A stretch of DNA of 64,000 nt, from NCBI RefSeq assembly GCF_024220175.1, contig NZ_CP098502.1, positions 806,001-870,000 on the forward strand. Reading direction: 5' to 3'. The notes under the pieces are model-generated. The model worked only from the letters and a program-made list of their open reading frames with translations, had not been told where the DNA came from and did not search any database. The position numbers and the translations under genes are program-made. Shown here in pieces: positions 10,293 through 18,330 of the stretch (within the stretch, counting starts at the first letter, position 1; every line of letters begins with the position of its first letter). This DNA comes from Paraconexibacter antarcticus (GTDB lineage: Bacteria; Actinomycetota; Thermoleophilia; Solirubrobacterales; Solirubrobacteraceae).

Positions 10293-11489
10293 ATGCCTGC
10301 CGCCACCACGTACACGAGCGCCGACCCGCAGCATCCGCTGCACCGGCTGACCCCCGAGCAGATCGACGAGATCGGCGAGGCCTTCCAGGCGATTCACGAC
10401 GAGGTCCGCGCCGACCTCGGGGAGCGCGACGCGGAGTACATCCGCTCGATCATCCAGTTCCACCGGCGCCTGGCCGCGCTCTCGCGGATCGTCCTCATGG
10501 CCTCGCGCTATCCGCCGGCGTGGGTCCTCGGGACGACCGGCCTGTCGGTCGCGAAGATCCTCGAGAACATGGAGATCGGCCACAACGTCCTGCACGGCCA
10601 GTGGGACTGGATGAACGACCCGAACATCCACTCCTCGACGTGGGACTGGGACACGGCGTCGACGTCCGCCTCGTGGAAGCACTCCCACAACTACCTGCAC
10701 CACACGTACACAAACGTCGTCGGCAAGGACAAGGACGTCGGCTACGAGATCATGCGGGTGGACCCCAAGCAGGAGTGGGAGCCGCGCTTCCTCGCGCAGC
10801 CGCTCATCAACGTCCTGCTCATGCTCCTGTTCGAGTGGGGGGTCGCCTTCCACGACATGGACATCGAGGCGATCCGCAAGGGCGAGAAGCCGATCAGCGC
10901 GCTGAAGGAGGACCTGAAGGGCGTCGCGCAGAAGGGCGGCCGCCAGATCCTCAAGGACTACATCGCCTTCCCGCTGCTGTCCGGCCGCAAGGGCTTCAAG
11001 GCGACCCTCGCCGCGAACGCCACCGCGAACCTCGTCCGCAACATCTGGTCCAACGCGATCATCTTCTGCGGGCACTTCCCCGACCAGGCGTACACGTTCA
11101 CCGAGGAGGAGGCGGCCGACGAGTCGCAGGGCGCGTGGTACATCCGCCAGCTCATCGGCGCCGCCAACATCGAGGGCAGCGACACCTTCCACCTCATGAG
11201 CGGCAACCTCAGCTACCAGGTGGAGCACCACCTCTTCCCGGACATGCCGAGCTCCCGGTACAAGGAGATCGCGCCGAAGGTGAAGGCCATCTGCGAGAAG
11301 TACGAGCTGCCCTACAACACCGGCCCGTTCCTCCAGCAGTGGCTCATGGTGCAGCGGACGATCCTCCGCCTCGCGTTCCCGGGCGGGTCCCCGCGGCCGA
11401 AGGCGCCGCCGTACGTCGCCCCGCCGGAGACGCACCGGCAGGTGCCGGTCGTGCACTCGGTGCAGGGGCCGATCCCGGCGTTCCCGTAG
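10293..11489 (+). CDS. Membrane fatty-acid desaturase (DesA3-like acyl-CoA desaturase)
   Basis: This 398-residue integral membrane di-iron desaturase inserts a double bond into acyl chains using O2 and electrons from the upstream reductase. All three histidine boxes are present: GHNVLHGQ near residue 95, HSHNYLHH near 130, and QVEHHLFPD near 310. Hydrophobic segments near residues 60-80 and 165-185, plus weaker ones near the third box, are expected to anchor it. By similarity to the mycobacterial Rv3229c/Rv3230c pair, a delta-9 reaction on stearoyl-CoA is plausible. Regiospecificity cannot be read from sequence. The ATG at 10293 is preceded by AGGAA from the upstream stop region. A stem-loop follows the stop codon. 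Confidence 0.92.
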   Translation: MPAATTYTSADPQHPLHRLTPEQIDEIGEAFQAIHDEVRADLGERDAEYIRSIIQFHRRLAALSRIVLMASRYPPAWVLGTTGLSVAKILENMEIGHNVLHGQWDWMNDPNIHSSTWDWDTASTSASWKHSHNYLHHTYTNVVGKDKDVGYEIMRVDPKQEWEPRFLAQPLINVLLMLLFEWGVAFHDMDIEAIRKGEKPISALKEDLKGVAQKGGRQILKDYIAFPLLSGRKGFKATLAANATANLVRNIWSNAIIFCGHFPDQAYTFTEEEAADESQGAWYIRQLIGAANIEGSDTFHLMSGNLSYQVEHHLFPDMPSSRYKEIAPKVKAICEKYELPYNTGPFLQQWLMVQRTILRLAFPGGSPRPKAPPYVAPPETHRQVPVVHSVQGPIPAFP

Positions 11490-11508
11490 GCCGGGGCGTC
11501 TCCCCGGC
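11490..11508 (+). terminator. Stem-loop after the desaturase gene
   Basis: A perfect seven-base stem GCCGGGG/CCCCGGC with loop CGTCT begins directly after the TAG stop. It lacks a T-run, as is common in high-GC genomes. Confidence 0.5.
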
Positions 11509-11530
11509 CTGCCGCAGCTTCGGCCTCGGC

Positions 11531-11554
11531 GTCCCGGCGTCCCGGCGTCCCGGC
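11531..11554. repeat. Three tandem copies of GTCCCGGC
   Basis: The 8-base unit is repeated exactly three times between the convergent desaturase and membrane-protein genes, preceded by a related GCCTCGGC. It is a short slippage-type repeat with no assigned role. Confidence 0.8.
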
Positions 11555-11574
11555 GCCGCCGCGCCCCGGCGCCT

Positions 11575-12393
11575 TCAGGCGAGCGCCGCCATGCGCTCCT
11601 CGGCGCTGCCCTCGGCGGTGGCCGCGGGAGCGGCCGCCGGTGCCTCCTCCGGGAGGAAGGACGCGGCGAGCCGGATGAGGAGCCCGGCGCAGGCGATGCT
11701 CACCAGGGTGCAGAGGGTGACGATCGTCTTGTTCGTGTTCTGCGCGTGGATCGCGACGATGACCGCCGCGCCGGCGCCGAAGTTCGCCCCGAAGAACGTC
11801 ACGGGGAAGATGACGAAGATCCCCATGAGGTCGAGGGGGCCGCGGGCCCGGGCGCGGAGCCGCGCCGCCGCGATGCCGAAGCACATGACCTGCGCGGTCT
11901 CGAGGACGCCGATGACGATCGGGTACTGGAGGACGCGGAAGACGTGCGGGCCCCAGTACGTGTAGGTGCCGGCGTTGATCCCGATCATCTCGAACGTGCA
12001 CGACATGAGGAACTCGACCGCGGCGACCTTCAGCAGGCCCGAGCGCGTGAGCGTCCCCTGGCCGATCCTCCACACCATGTAGATCGCGGGCGCGCCGTAG
12101 AGGATCGCGTAGCCGCTGTGCGTCCACACGGGCTGCGGCACGTCGAACGCGGTGAAGAATGTCTGCAGGCCGTGGTCGGCGTAGAAGTAGAGCGAGAAGC
12201 CCTCGTCGTACAGCGGCTCCGCGAACGCGGCGACCATCGAGGAGAGGACGACCATGAAGTAGAACGGCGTCCGCTCCTTGCGCCCCATCTGGATCGCGAC
12301 GGCGAGCAGGACGAACGTCAGCCCCCAGCTCGCGTAGGTGAACACGTCCTGACCCGTCTGGTTGAGGTGGTGGTGGATCGGAGCCGAGGCCAT
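11575..12393 (-). CDS. Seven-TM membrane protein of unknown function, paralogue A
   Basis: This 272-residue protein has about seven hydrophobic segments and no signal peptide. It shares with the divergent neighbour (12550-13488) the motifs FAEPLYDEG, VPQPVWTHSGYAILYG and AGTYTYWG, in the same order and spacing, so the two are paralogues. Buried Glu, Asp and Tyr residues in these motifs suggest an enzyme or transporter core. I do not recognise a characterised family. Distant resemblance to AveC-like spirocyclase or carotenoid-modifying membrane proteins is possible but weak. A polar Ala/Pro/Glu tail lies in the cytoplasm or periplasm. The ATG at 12393 gives a natural N-terminus. The start region is divergent with paralogue B. 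Confidence 0.7.
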   Translation of the reverse strand: MASAPIHHHLNQTGQDVFTYASWGLTFVLLAVAIQMGRKERTPFYFMVVLSSMVAAFAEPLYDEGFSLYFYADHGLQTFFTAFDVPQPVWTHSGYAILYGAPAIYMVWRIGQGTLTRSGLLKVAAVEFLMSCTFEMIGINAGTYTYWGPHVFRVLQYPIVIGVLETAQVMCFGIAAARLRARARGPLDLMGIFVIFPVTFFGANFGAGAAVIVAIHAQNTNKTIVTLCTLVSIACAGLLIRLAASFLPEEAPAAAPAATAEGSAEERMAALA

Positions 12394-12537
12394 GCTCGCG
12401 ACGCTCGCAGCGCGGGGGCGTCGGGACGACCCACCGGCGCGGGAGTTTCCTGCGCGTTGGGGGGAGGCGGCCGCCGTCTCCCCCCAAGGTGCACGCGCCT
12501 GCGTCGCCGGGAGGACGACCCGGAGCCGGGGCGGTCG

Positions 12538-12543
12538 TAGCGT
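12538..12543 (+). promoter_or_regulatory. Putative -10 element (TAGCGT) of membrane paralogue B
   Basis: TAGCGT ends six bases before the ATG at 12550 and there is no Shine-Dalgarno sequence, so a leaderless start is predicted. Confidence 0.45.
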
Positions 12544-12549
12544 CGGCGC

Positions 12550-13488
12550 ATGGCCTTCATCGACCAGGTGGACCCGAACGCGCCGACCCGCGCGGTGAAC
12601 CACCTCGCGCAGACGATCGAGACCGCGGCGTGCTGGGGCATCGCCGCCGTCCTCATCGTCTACGTCTTCCGGCTGTCCCGCCGGCAGGGGACCTGGCTGC
12701 CGCTCGCGCTCCCGCTCGCCGCCGCGCTGAACAGCTTCGGCGAGCCGCTCTTCGACCGCGGCTACCACCTGTTCTGGTACGCGCCCGGCCAATGGACCCT
12801 CGTCAGCACCTTCGGCTTCCCGCAGCCGGTCTGGGTCATGAGCGCGTACATCATCGTCTACGCGATCCCCGGCCTCGTCGTCATGCAGAAGGTGCGGGAC
12901 GGCGTGTCGCGGCAGTGGATCTTCAAGGCGTTCGGCGTCATCTCGCTCGCCGTGGCGACGTGGGAGTCCCTCGCGATCTACGCCGGCACCTACACGTACT
13001 ACGGCGACCACCCGTTCCGCGCGGGCGAGTACCCCGCGTGGCTCGGGGTCATGGAGGGCGCGCACATCACCGTGTGGGCGGTCCTCGTCGGCGTGCTCGC
13101 GCCGGTCATCGCGAAGGGCCCGCGCGTCCTGCTCGCCGTGCCGCTCTTCGCGGTGGCCTTCGCGACGGTCATGTACGGCGCGGGCCTGCCGGGCCTGGCG
13201 GTGACGAACGCGCACCCGATGCCGACGGCGGGGCTCTACCTCGGCGCGACCGCGAGCATGGCCCTCGCCGCCGTCATGGTGTGGCTCGTCGCGCAGCTGC
13301 TGCCCTCCGAGCGAGGCGCCGCGCGCGACGTCCCGGCGCTCCTGCGCCACCTGGCGGACCGGCTGAGCGCCGGCGCGCCCGCCGCCCCCGCGGCCGCCCC
13401 GGGTGCCGCGCCCGCGCCCGTCGCACCCGCGCCCGCCGCACCCGCGCCCGCCACGCCCGCGCCGGAGCCCCCGCTAGCCGCCCACTGA
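12550..13488 (+). CDS. Seven-TM membrane protein of unknown function, paralogue B
   Basis: This 312-residue protein has about seven predicted membrane spans in residues 20-255, followed by a low-complexity Ala/Pro tail of about 40 residues (coding 13366-13485). It shares FGEPLFDRG, FPQPVWVMSAYIIVY and AGTYTYYG with paralogue A. It lacks recognisable cofactor motifs. The pair is transcribed divergently from a 156-base gap, next to the desaturase pair on one side and aromatic catabolism on the other. That hints at lipid or terpenoid chemistry but proves nothing. It starts at ATG 12550 behind a TAGCGT element. Function is unknown. Confidence 0.7.
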   Translation: MAFIDQVDPNAPTRAVNHLAQTIETAACWGIAAVLIVYVFRLSRRQGTWLPLALPLAAALNSFGEPLFDRGYHLFWYAPGQWTLVSTFGFPQPVWVMSAYIIVYAIPGLVVMQKVRDGVSRQWIFKAFGVISLAVATWESLAIYAGTYTYYGDHPFRAGEYPAWLGVMEGAHITVWAVLVGVLAPVIAKGPRVLLAVPLFAVAFATVMYGAGLPGLAVTNAHPMPTAGLYLGATASMALAAVMVWLVAQLLPSERGAARDVPALLRHLADRLSAGAPAAPAAAPGAAPAPVAPAPAAPAPATPAPEPPLAAH

Positions 13489-13576
13489 GCCGCCCACTCG
13501 GCGGCGTGCGGCCTCGTGGGGGATATGCCCCCACCGGACCGCACGCTGCCGTCCGTGGCGCCGGCGCAGGATGCAC

Positions 13577-13582
13577 TAGCGT
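13577..13582 (+). promoter_or_regulatory. Putative -10 element (TAGCGT) of the FAH-family gene
   Basis: TAGCGT ends eight bases before the GTG at 13591 and supports that GTG over any upstream in-frame start. Confidence 0.45.
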
Positions 13583-13590
13583 CGCGAGGC

Positions 13591-14418
13591 GTGCGCCTCG
13601 TCACCTACACGACCGCCGGCGGCGCCCCGCGTGCCGGCCGCCTGGAGGGGGACGCCGTCGTCCCGCTCGCCGCGCCGACGATGCTCGACTGGCTGCGCGG
13701 CGACGGGCGCGCCGACGCCGGCGAGGCCCCGGTCCCGCTGGCGGACGCCCGGCTGCTCGCGCCCGTCCCCGACCCGCCGAGCGTCCGCGACTTCTACGCG
13801 TTCGAGGGGCACGTGGCGACCGGCTGGCGGCGGCGCGGCGGCGACATCCCGCCGGCCTGGTACGACGCGCCGGTCTTCTACTTCTCGAACCCGGCGTCGA
13901 TCGTCGGCCCGGGCGAGCCCGTCGCCCGCCCGGCGGCCACGCGCGAGCTCGACTTCGAGCTCGAGGTCGCCGCGGTCATCGGGGCCGGCGGCGAGATCGC
14001 GGGCTTCACGCTCATGAACGACCTCAGCGCGCGCGACGTGCAGCGCGCGGAGATGACCGTCGGGCTCGGCCCGGCGAAGGGGAAGGACTTCGCGACCGCG
14101 CTCGGGCCGTGGCTCGTCACACCGGACGAGTTGCCGCTGCGCGACGGGCGCCTGGACCTCGCGGCGACGGTGACGGTCGACGGCTACGAGGCGACGCGGA
14201 CGACGGCGGCCGACATGTACTTCCCGTGGGACGCGCTCGTCGCGCAGGCCGCGCGCGACACGCGCCTGCGCCCGGGGGACGTCCTCGGCTCCGGCACGCT
14301 CGAGCGCGGCTGCCTGCTCGAGCTCGGGCCGCTGCCCGGCGGTCGCTGGCTCGAGCCCGGGGACACGGTCACGCTCGCCGCCGACGGCCTCGGCGAGCTC
14401 TCGACCCCGATCGTCTGA
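13591..14418 (+). CDS. Fumarylacetoacetate hydrolase family protein
   Basis: This 275-residue protein carries the FAH C-terminal fold: ELDFELEVAAVIG near residue 118 (metal-binding Glu pair), MNDLSARDVQRAEM near 145 and AKGKDFATALGPWLV near 165. These domains cleave carbon-carbon bonds of beta-diketo acids or act as hydratases using Mg or Mn. Its position beside HPPD, homogentisate dioxygenase and phenylalanine hydroxylase genes suggests it is the fumarylacetoacetase that ends tyrosine breakdown to fumarate and acetoacetate. Other FAH-family substrates remain possible. The start is GTG 13591, preceded by a TAGCGT element. It converges on the Lrp-type regulator gene, separated by a strong inverted repeat. 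Confidence 0.85.
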   Translation: MRLVTYTTAGGAPRAGRLEGDAVVPLAAPTMLDWLRGDGRADAGEAPVPLADARLLAPVPDPPSVRDFYAFEGHVATGWRRRGGDIPPAWYDAPVFYFSNPASIVGPGEPVARPAATRELDFELEVAAVIGAGGEIAGFTLMNDLSARDVQRAEMTVGLGPAKGKDFATALGPWLVTPDELPLRDGRLDLAATVTVDGYEATRTTAADMYFPWDALVAQAARDTRLRPGDVLGSGTLERGCLLELGPLPGGRWLEPGDTVTLAADGLGELSTPIV

Positions 14419-14433
14419 CCCCAGGCTGCCGAC

Positions 14434-14482
14434 GAGGTGTGACCGCTCAGACCGGCTGAGCCCGCCTGGGCGGTCACACCTC
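14434..14482. terminator. Bidirectional stem-loop between FAH and Lrp genes
   Basis: A perfect 13-base stem, GAGGTGTGACCGC at 14434-14446 and GCGGTCACACCTC at 14470-14482, encloses 23 bases that themselves contain CTCAG/CTGAG arms. It overlaps the stop codon of the regulator gene and lies between convergent genes, fitting a shared terminator. Confidence 0.65.
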
Positions 14483-14924
14483 ACCGCACCGGGCGCTCCA
14501 GCAGCGTCGAGAGGACGATCTGGGTCTGGGTGCGGCGGATGCCCGGTGCGTCGCGGAGGCGCTCGAGCGCCTGCTCGAGGTGCTCGGTGTCGCGCGCGTG
14601 GAGGTGGAGGATCGCGCTCGCCTCGCCGGCGACGGTGTAGGCCGCCGACACCTCGGGGTGGCGGCCCGCGGTCGCGAGGATCTCGCTGCCGGACATGTTC
14701 CCCTCGCAGAAGAGGGAGACGACGGCGTGCGTCGTCCACCCGAGCGCCACGTGGTCGAGGACCGCCGTGTAGGCGCGGATGACGCCCGCCGCCTCGAGGC
14801 GGTCGACCCGGCGCTTCACCGCCGGCGGGCTCAGGGACACCCGCGTGCCGATGTCCTGGAACGAGCGCCGCGCGTTCTCCCGGAGCAACGCAACGATCTG
14901 CTGGTCGATCTCGTCCATCTCCAC
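14481..14924 (-). CDS. Lrp/AsnC family transcriptional regulator
   Basis: This 147-residue DNA-binding protein has an N-terminal helix-turn-helix (DEIDQQIVALLRENARRSFQDIG followed by SLSPPAVKRRVDRLEAAGVI) and a C-terminal RAM ligand-sensing domain. Such regulators bind an amino acid and often act locally. The divergent position relative to hppD-hmgA-phhA makes it the probable tyrosine/phenylalanine-responsive regulator of that operon. GTG 14924 is chosen because GGAGGAG lies eight bases upstream. An ATG two codons later or a longer ATG form at 14969 are alternatives. Its coding end meets the bidirectional stem-loop. Confidence 0.88.
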   Translation of the reverse strand: MEMDEIDQQIVALLRENARRSFQDIGTRVSLSPPAVKRRVDRLEAAGVIRAYTAVLDHVALGWTTHAVVSLFCEGNMSGSEILATAGRHPEVSAAYTVAGEASAILHLHARDTEHLEQALERLRDAPGIRRTQTQIVLSTLLERPVR

Positions 14925-15012
14925 CTCGAACACTCCTCCCACGCAACGGATCGCGGTTGTCAGGCCCATCAGATCAGAGAACCATTAACCACGTCCACCC
15001 ACGAGGAGTCCC
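14925..15012. promoter_or_regulatory. Divergent control region between the Lrp gene and hppD
   Basis: These 88 bases include an unusually AT-rich stretch for this genome (about 14968-14989) with TTGTCA at 14957-14962 upstream. It is the natural place for hppD promoter elements and for Lrp-type binding. I cannot define the exact operator. Confidence 0.45.
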
Positions 15013-16167
15013 ATGACGCCCCAGACCCTGCCGACGCCCGCGGCCGCCCCCGCGGCCGCCGACGACTTCATGCCGCTGAACGGCATCGACCACGTCGAGC
15101 TGTACGTCGGCAACGCCGCCCAGGCCGCGTACTTCTACGAGCACGCCTTCGGGTTCCGGCGCGTCGCCTACGCGGGCCTCGAGACCGGGGTGCGGGACCG
15201 CACCTCGCACGTCCTCGAGCAGGGGCGCATCCGCCTCGTCCTCACCGGGACGCTCTCCTCGCAGACGGACATCGCGCGCCACCACGCCCTCCACGGCGAC
15301 GGGGTGAAGGTCATCGCCCTGAGCGTGCCGGACGTCGACCACGCCTACGCGGAGGCCGTCGCCCGCGGGGCCCGCGGCGTCCAGGCCCCGGTCGACCGCA
15401 CCGACGCCGGCGGCCGTCTGCGCTACGCGAGCATCTGCGCGTACGGCGACACGCTGCACGCCTTCGTCGACCGCCACGACTACCACGGCGCCTTCGCCCC
15501 GGGCTACGTCGCCACCACCGCCGGACCCGGCACTGCGGCGCCGGGCCCGGACGGCGACGACCTCCTCCTCACGATCGACCACATCGTCGGCAACGTCGAG
15601 CTCGGCCACATGGAGGAGTGGGTCGGCTACTACGAGCGGGTCTTCGGGATGGTCGAGATGATCCACTTCTCCGACGAGGCGATCTCGACCGAGTACTCGG
15701 CGCTCATGTCGAAGGTCGTGGCCAGCGGGAACGGGCGCATCAAGTTCCCGATCAACGAGCCCGCCGAGGGACGCCGCAAGTCCCAGATCGACGAGTACCT
15801 CGACTTCTACGAGGGGGCGGGTGCGCAGCACATCGCCGTCGCGACGCGCGACATCGTCCACACCGTCGAGGCGCTCCGGGCCCGCGGCGTCGGCTTCCTC
15901 ACCATCCCGGACGCGTACTACGACGACGTCGCCGAGCGGGTCCCCGCCGTCGCCGGTCAGCTCGCCGACCTGCGCGCGCAGGGGATCCTCGTCGATCACG
16001 ACGACGAGGGGTACCTCCTGCAGATCTTCACGAGGCCCGTGGGGGACCGGCCGACCGTCTTCTTCGAGATCATCGAGCGCCACGGCGCGCGCGGGTTCGG
16101 CGAGGGCAACTTCAAGGCGCTCTTCGAGGCGATCGAGCGCGAGCAGGACGCGCGGGGAAACCTCTGA
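15013..16167 (+). CDS. hppD: 4-hydroxyphenylpyruvate dioxygenase
   Basis: This 384-residue Fe(II) enzyme converts 4-hydroxyphenylpyruvate and O2 to homogentisate and CO2. It consists of two VOC-type modules, and the C-terminal one holds the iron ligands: His in LTIDHIVGNV near residue 195, His in GAQHIAVAT near 273 and Glu in FFEIIERHG near 355. The terminal GFGEGNFKALFEAIEREQ helix, which gates the active site, is intact. GAGGAG precedes the ATG. Its TGA shares one base with the ATG of hmgA (TGATG), so the two are translationally coupled. It is divergent from the Lrp-type gene that probably regulates it. Confidence 0.95.
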   Translation: MTPQTLPTPAAAPAAADDFMPLNGIDHVELYVGNAAQAAYFYEHAFGFRRVAYAGLETGVRDRTSHVLEQGRIRLVLTGTLSSQTDIARHHALHGDGVKVIALSVPDVDHAYAEAVARGARGVQAPVDRTDAGGRLRYASICAYGDTLHAFVDRHDYHGAFAPGYVATTAGPGTAAPGPDGDDLLLTIDHIVGNVELGHMEEWVGYYERVFGMVEMIHFSDEAISTEYSALMSKVVASGNGRIKFPINEPAEGRRKSQIDEYLDFYEGAGAQHIAVATRDIVHTVEALRARGVGFLTIPDAYYDDVAERVPAVAGQLADLRAQGILVDHDDEGYLLQIFTRPVGDRPTVFFEIIERHGARGFGEGNFKALFEAIEREQDARGNL

Positions 16168-17342
16168 TGCGCTACGAGACTCGCGGCGAGGTCCCGGCCA
16201 AGCGCCACGTCCAGGTCCGCCGCGACGGCCGGCTGCTCGTCGAGGAGGTCCTCGGCTTCGAGGGCTTCAGCGGCAACGAGTCGATCCTCTACCACCGCCA
16301 CTCGCCGTGCCGGATCAAGGAGGTCGGCACGTTCACCCCGGTCGTCCGCGAGGAGTGGGTGCCGGACACCCACGTGCATCGCCTCACCGACACGGCCCCG
16401 ATCCCGCCGGGCGGGGACTGGCTCGACGGCCGCCGCCTGCTGCAGTTCAACGGGGACATCGAGGTCTCCGTGTGCAAGCCGACCGAGCGCCGCGACGGCT
16501 TCTACCGCAACGGCGAGGGCGACGAGATCCTCTTCGTCCACCACGGCACGGGCGTCGTCGAGACGATCTTCGGGGACGTCCCCTACCGCCCGCACGACTA
16601 CGTCGTCATCCCGCGCGGGACGACCTACCGCGTCGAGCCGGACCCCGGCTCCGGCCAGGTGTGGCTCTGCTTCACCACCCCCGGCGAGATCGAGACCCCC
16701 AAGCGCTACCGCAACCGCTACGGCCAGCTGCTGGAGGGCGCCCCGTACTGCCAGCGCGACTTCCACGCGCCGCGCGAGCTGCACGATCACGCCGCCGAGG
16801 ACGGCCGCGAGCACGAGCTCGTCGTCCGCGTCCGCGACGGGTACCAGCGCTATGTCCTGGACCACCACCCGTTCGACGTCGTCGGCTGGGACGGCTACGT
16901 CTACCCGTACACCTTCAACACCGACGACTTCGAGCCGATCACCGGCCGCATCCACCAGCCGCCGCCCGTGCACCAGACCTTCCAGGGGCAGAACTTCGTC
17001 ATCTGCTCGTTCTGCCCGCGCGAGCTCGATTACGACCCGCAGGCGATCGCGCTGCCCTACCACCACTCGAACGTCCAGTCCGAGGAGGCGATCTACTACG
17101 TCGACGGGCAGTTCGGCTCCCGCCGGGGCGTCGACGTCGGGATGATCACGCTGCACCCGAGCGGCCTGCCGCACGGCCCGCAGCCCGGGCTCGTCGAGGC
17201 GTCCCTCGGCGTCCGCCGCACGGAGGAGCTCGCGGTCATGTGGGACACCTTCCGGCCGCTGCGGCTGACGACGCTCTCGCGCGAGCACGACCAGCCCGGC
17301 TACGCGCTCTCGTGGTCGCGCGACCCGGAGACGGTGGGCTGA
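16167..17342 (+). CDS. hmgA: Homogentisate 1,2-dioxygenase
   Basis: This 391-residue protein opens the homogentisate ring to maleylacetoacetate. The cupin-like iron site lies in PYHHSNVQSEEAIYYVDG and ITLHPSGLPHGPQPG near residues 300-345, containing the His, Glu and His ligands. The N-terminal RHVQVRRDGRLLVEEVLG and GFSGNESILYHRHSP segments are also typical. It is coupled to hppD by a one-base stop/start overlap and followed three bases later by phhA. The next enzyme, maleylacetoacetate isomerase, is not encoded nearby, while an FAH-family protein is. Confidence 0.93.
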   Translation: MRYETRGEVPAKRHVQVRRDGRLLVEEVLGFEGFSGNESILYHRHSPCRIKEVGTFTPVVREEWVPDTHVHRLTDTAPIPPGGDWLDGRRLLQFNGDIEVSVCKPTERRDGFYRNGEGDEILFVHHGTGVVETIFGDVPYRPHDYVVIPRGTTYRVEPDPGSGQVWLCFTTPGEIETPKRYRNRYGQLLEGAPYCQRDFHAPRELHDHAAEDGREHELVVRVRDGYQRYVLDHHPFDVVGWDGYVYPYTFNTDDFEPITGRIHQPPPVHQTFQGQNFVICSFCPRELDYDPQAIALPYHHSNVQSEEAIYYVDGQFGSRRGVDVGMITLHPSGLPHGPQPGLVEASLGVRRTEELAVMWDTFRPLRLTTLSREHDQPGYALSWSRDPETVG

Positions 17343-17345
17343 GCG

Positions 17346-18245
17346 GTGTTCGAGGAGGCCCAGCTCTACTCGCCGGTGACGCAGGACTCGGACGGCGCGG
17401 TCACCGTCCACCTCGCGGACGACCACCCCGGCGTCGCGGACCCGGTCTACCGGGCGCGGCGGGCCGCGATCGCGGCGGCGGCGCTCGCCTGGGAGGCCGG
17501 CCCACCCACTGCGCCCGTCCCGCACATCGACTACACCGAGGACGAGCAGGAGGTCTGGCGCACCGTCTGCCGCGAGCTCGCGCCCAAGCACGAGCGCTAC
17601 GCGTGCCGCGCGTTCCGCGACGCCCTCGTCGCGCTCGACCTGCCGCGGGACCACATCCCGCAGCTCGCCGAGGTGACCGCCCGGCTGCAGGCGCTGAGCG
17701 GCTTCCGCTACGTCCCGGCCGCGGGGATCGTCCCGCTCGGCGACTTCTACGGCGCGCTGGCCGACCGGCGCTTCCACTCCACGCAGTACGTCCGTCACCA
17801 CGCCGCGCCGCTCTACACGCCCGAGCCCGATCTCGTCCACGAGGTCATCGGGCACGGCCACCTGCTCGCCGATCCGCGCCTGGCCGAGGTCAACCGGCTC
17901 GCCGGCGAGGCCGCCCGCCGTGTCCGCACCCCCGAGGGGCTGCAGATGGTCGCCGACATCTTCTGGTTCACGATCGAGTTCGGCGTGCTCTTCGAGGACG
18001 GTGAGCTGCGGGCCTACGGGGCCGGGCTGCTCTCGTCCTACGGCGAGATCGAGGAGTTCCGCGCGGCCGACGTGCGGCCGCTCGACCTCGCCGCGATGGC
18101 GACGATCGACTACGACATCACGCACTACCAGCCGGTGCTCTTTGCGGCCGCGTCGATGGACCATCTCGTCGATACCGTCGGGGGCTTCTTCGCGACGTGC
18201 GACGACGCGACGGCCGAGCGCTTCGCGGCGACCGCCCACGCGTAG
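17346..18245 (+). CDS. phhA: Phenylalanine 4-monooxygenase
   Basis: This 299-residue, monodomain aromatic amino acid hydroxylase turns phenylalanine into tyrosine using O2 and a tetrahydropterin. The iron-binding LVHEVIGHGHLL motif (two His) is near residue 163 and the third ligand Glu is in FWFTIEFGVLF near residue 208. There is no N-terminal ACT regulatory domain, as in other bacterial forms. The start is GTG 17346, three bases after the hmgA stop, so it is the third gene of the hppD-hmgA-phhA operon. A tyrosine aminotransferase and a pterin-carbinolamine dehydratase, needed for the full route, are not in the window. Confidence 0.93.
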   Translation: MFEEAQLYSPVTQDSDGAVTVHLADDHPGVADPVYRARRAAIAAAALAWEAGPPTAPVPHIDYTEDEQEVWRTVCRELAPKHERYACRAFRDALVALDLPRDHIPQLAEVTARLQALSGFRYVPAAGIVPLGDFYGALADRRFHSTQYVRHHAAPLYTPEPDLVHEVIGHGHLLADPRLAEVNRLAGEAARRVRTPEGLQMVADIFWFTIEFGVLFEDGELRAYGAGLLSSYGEIEEFRAADVRPLDLAAMATIDYDITHYQPVLFAAASMDHLVDTVGGFFATCDDATAERFAATAHA

Positions 18246-18314
18246 CGCGCGCGTGAAGATACCGCGACCCGTCCCTCGACGCCGGGTCGCGGTACCCGAT
18301 CCGGTCACGATCCA

Positions 18315-18320
18315 TAGGAT
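18315..18320 (+). promoter_or_regulatory. Putative -10 element (TAGGAT) of the pyrophosphatase gene
   Basis: TAGGAT lies ten bases before the GTG at 18331 in a locally AT-richer stretch. No Shine-Dalgarno sequence is present. Confidence 0.4.
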
Positions 18321-18330
18321 TCGGTCGCAC

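Noticed and set aside
8286..11456. Very long open frame on the minus strand opposite the reductase and desaturase genes
   Set aside because: Only its 3' end (the phosphatase) has family motifs. The rest is a shadow of the plus-strand genes with Arg/Val/Asp-rich nonsense typical of high-GC antisense frames.
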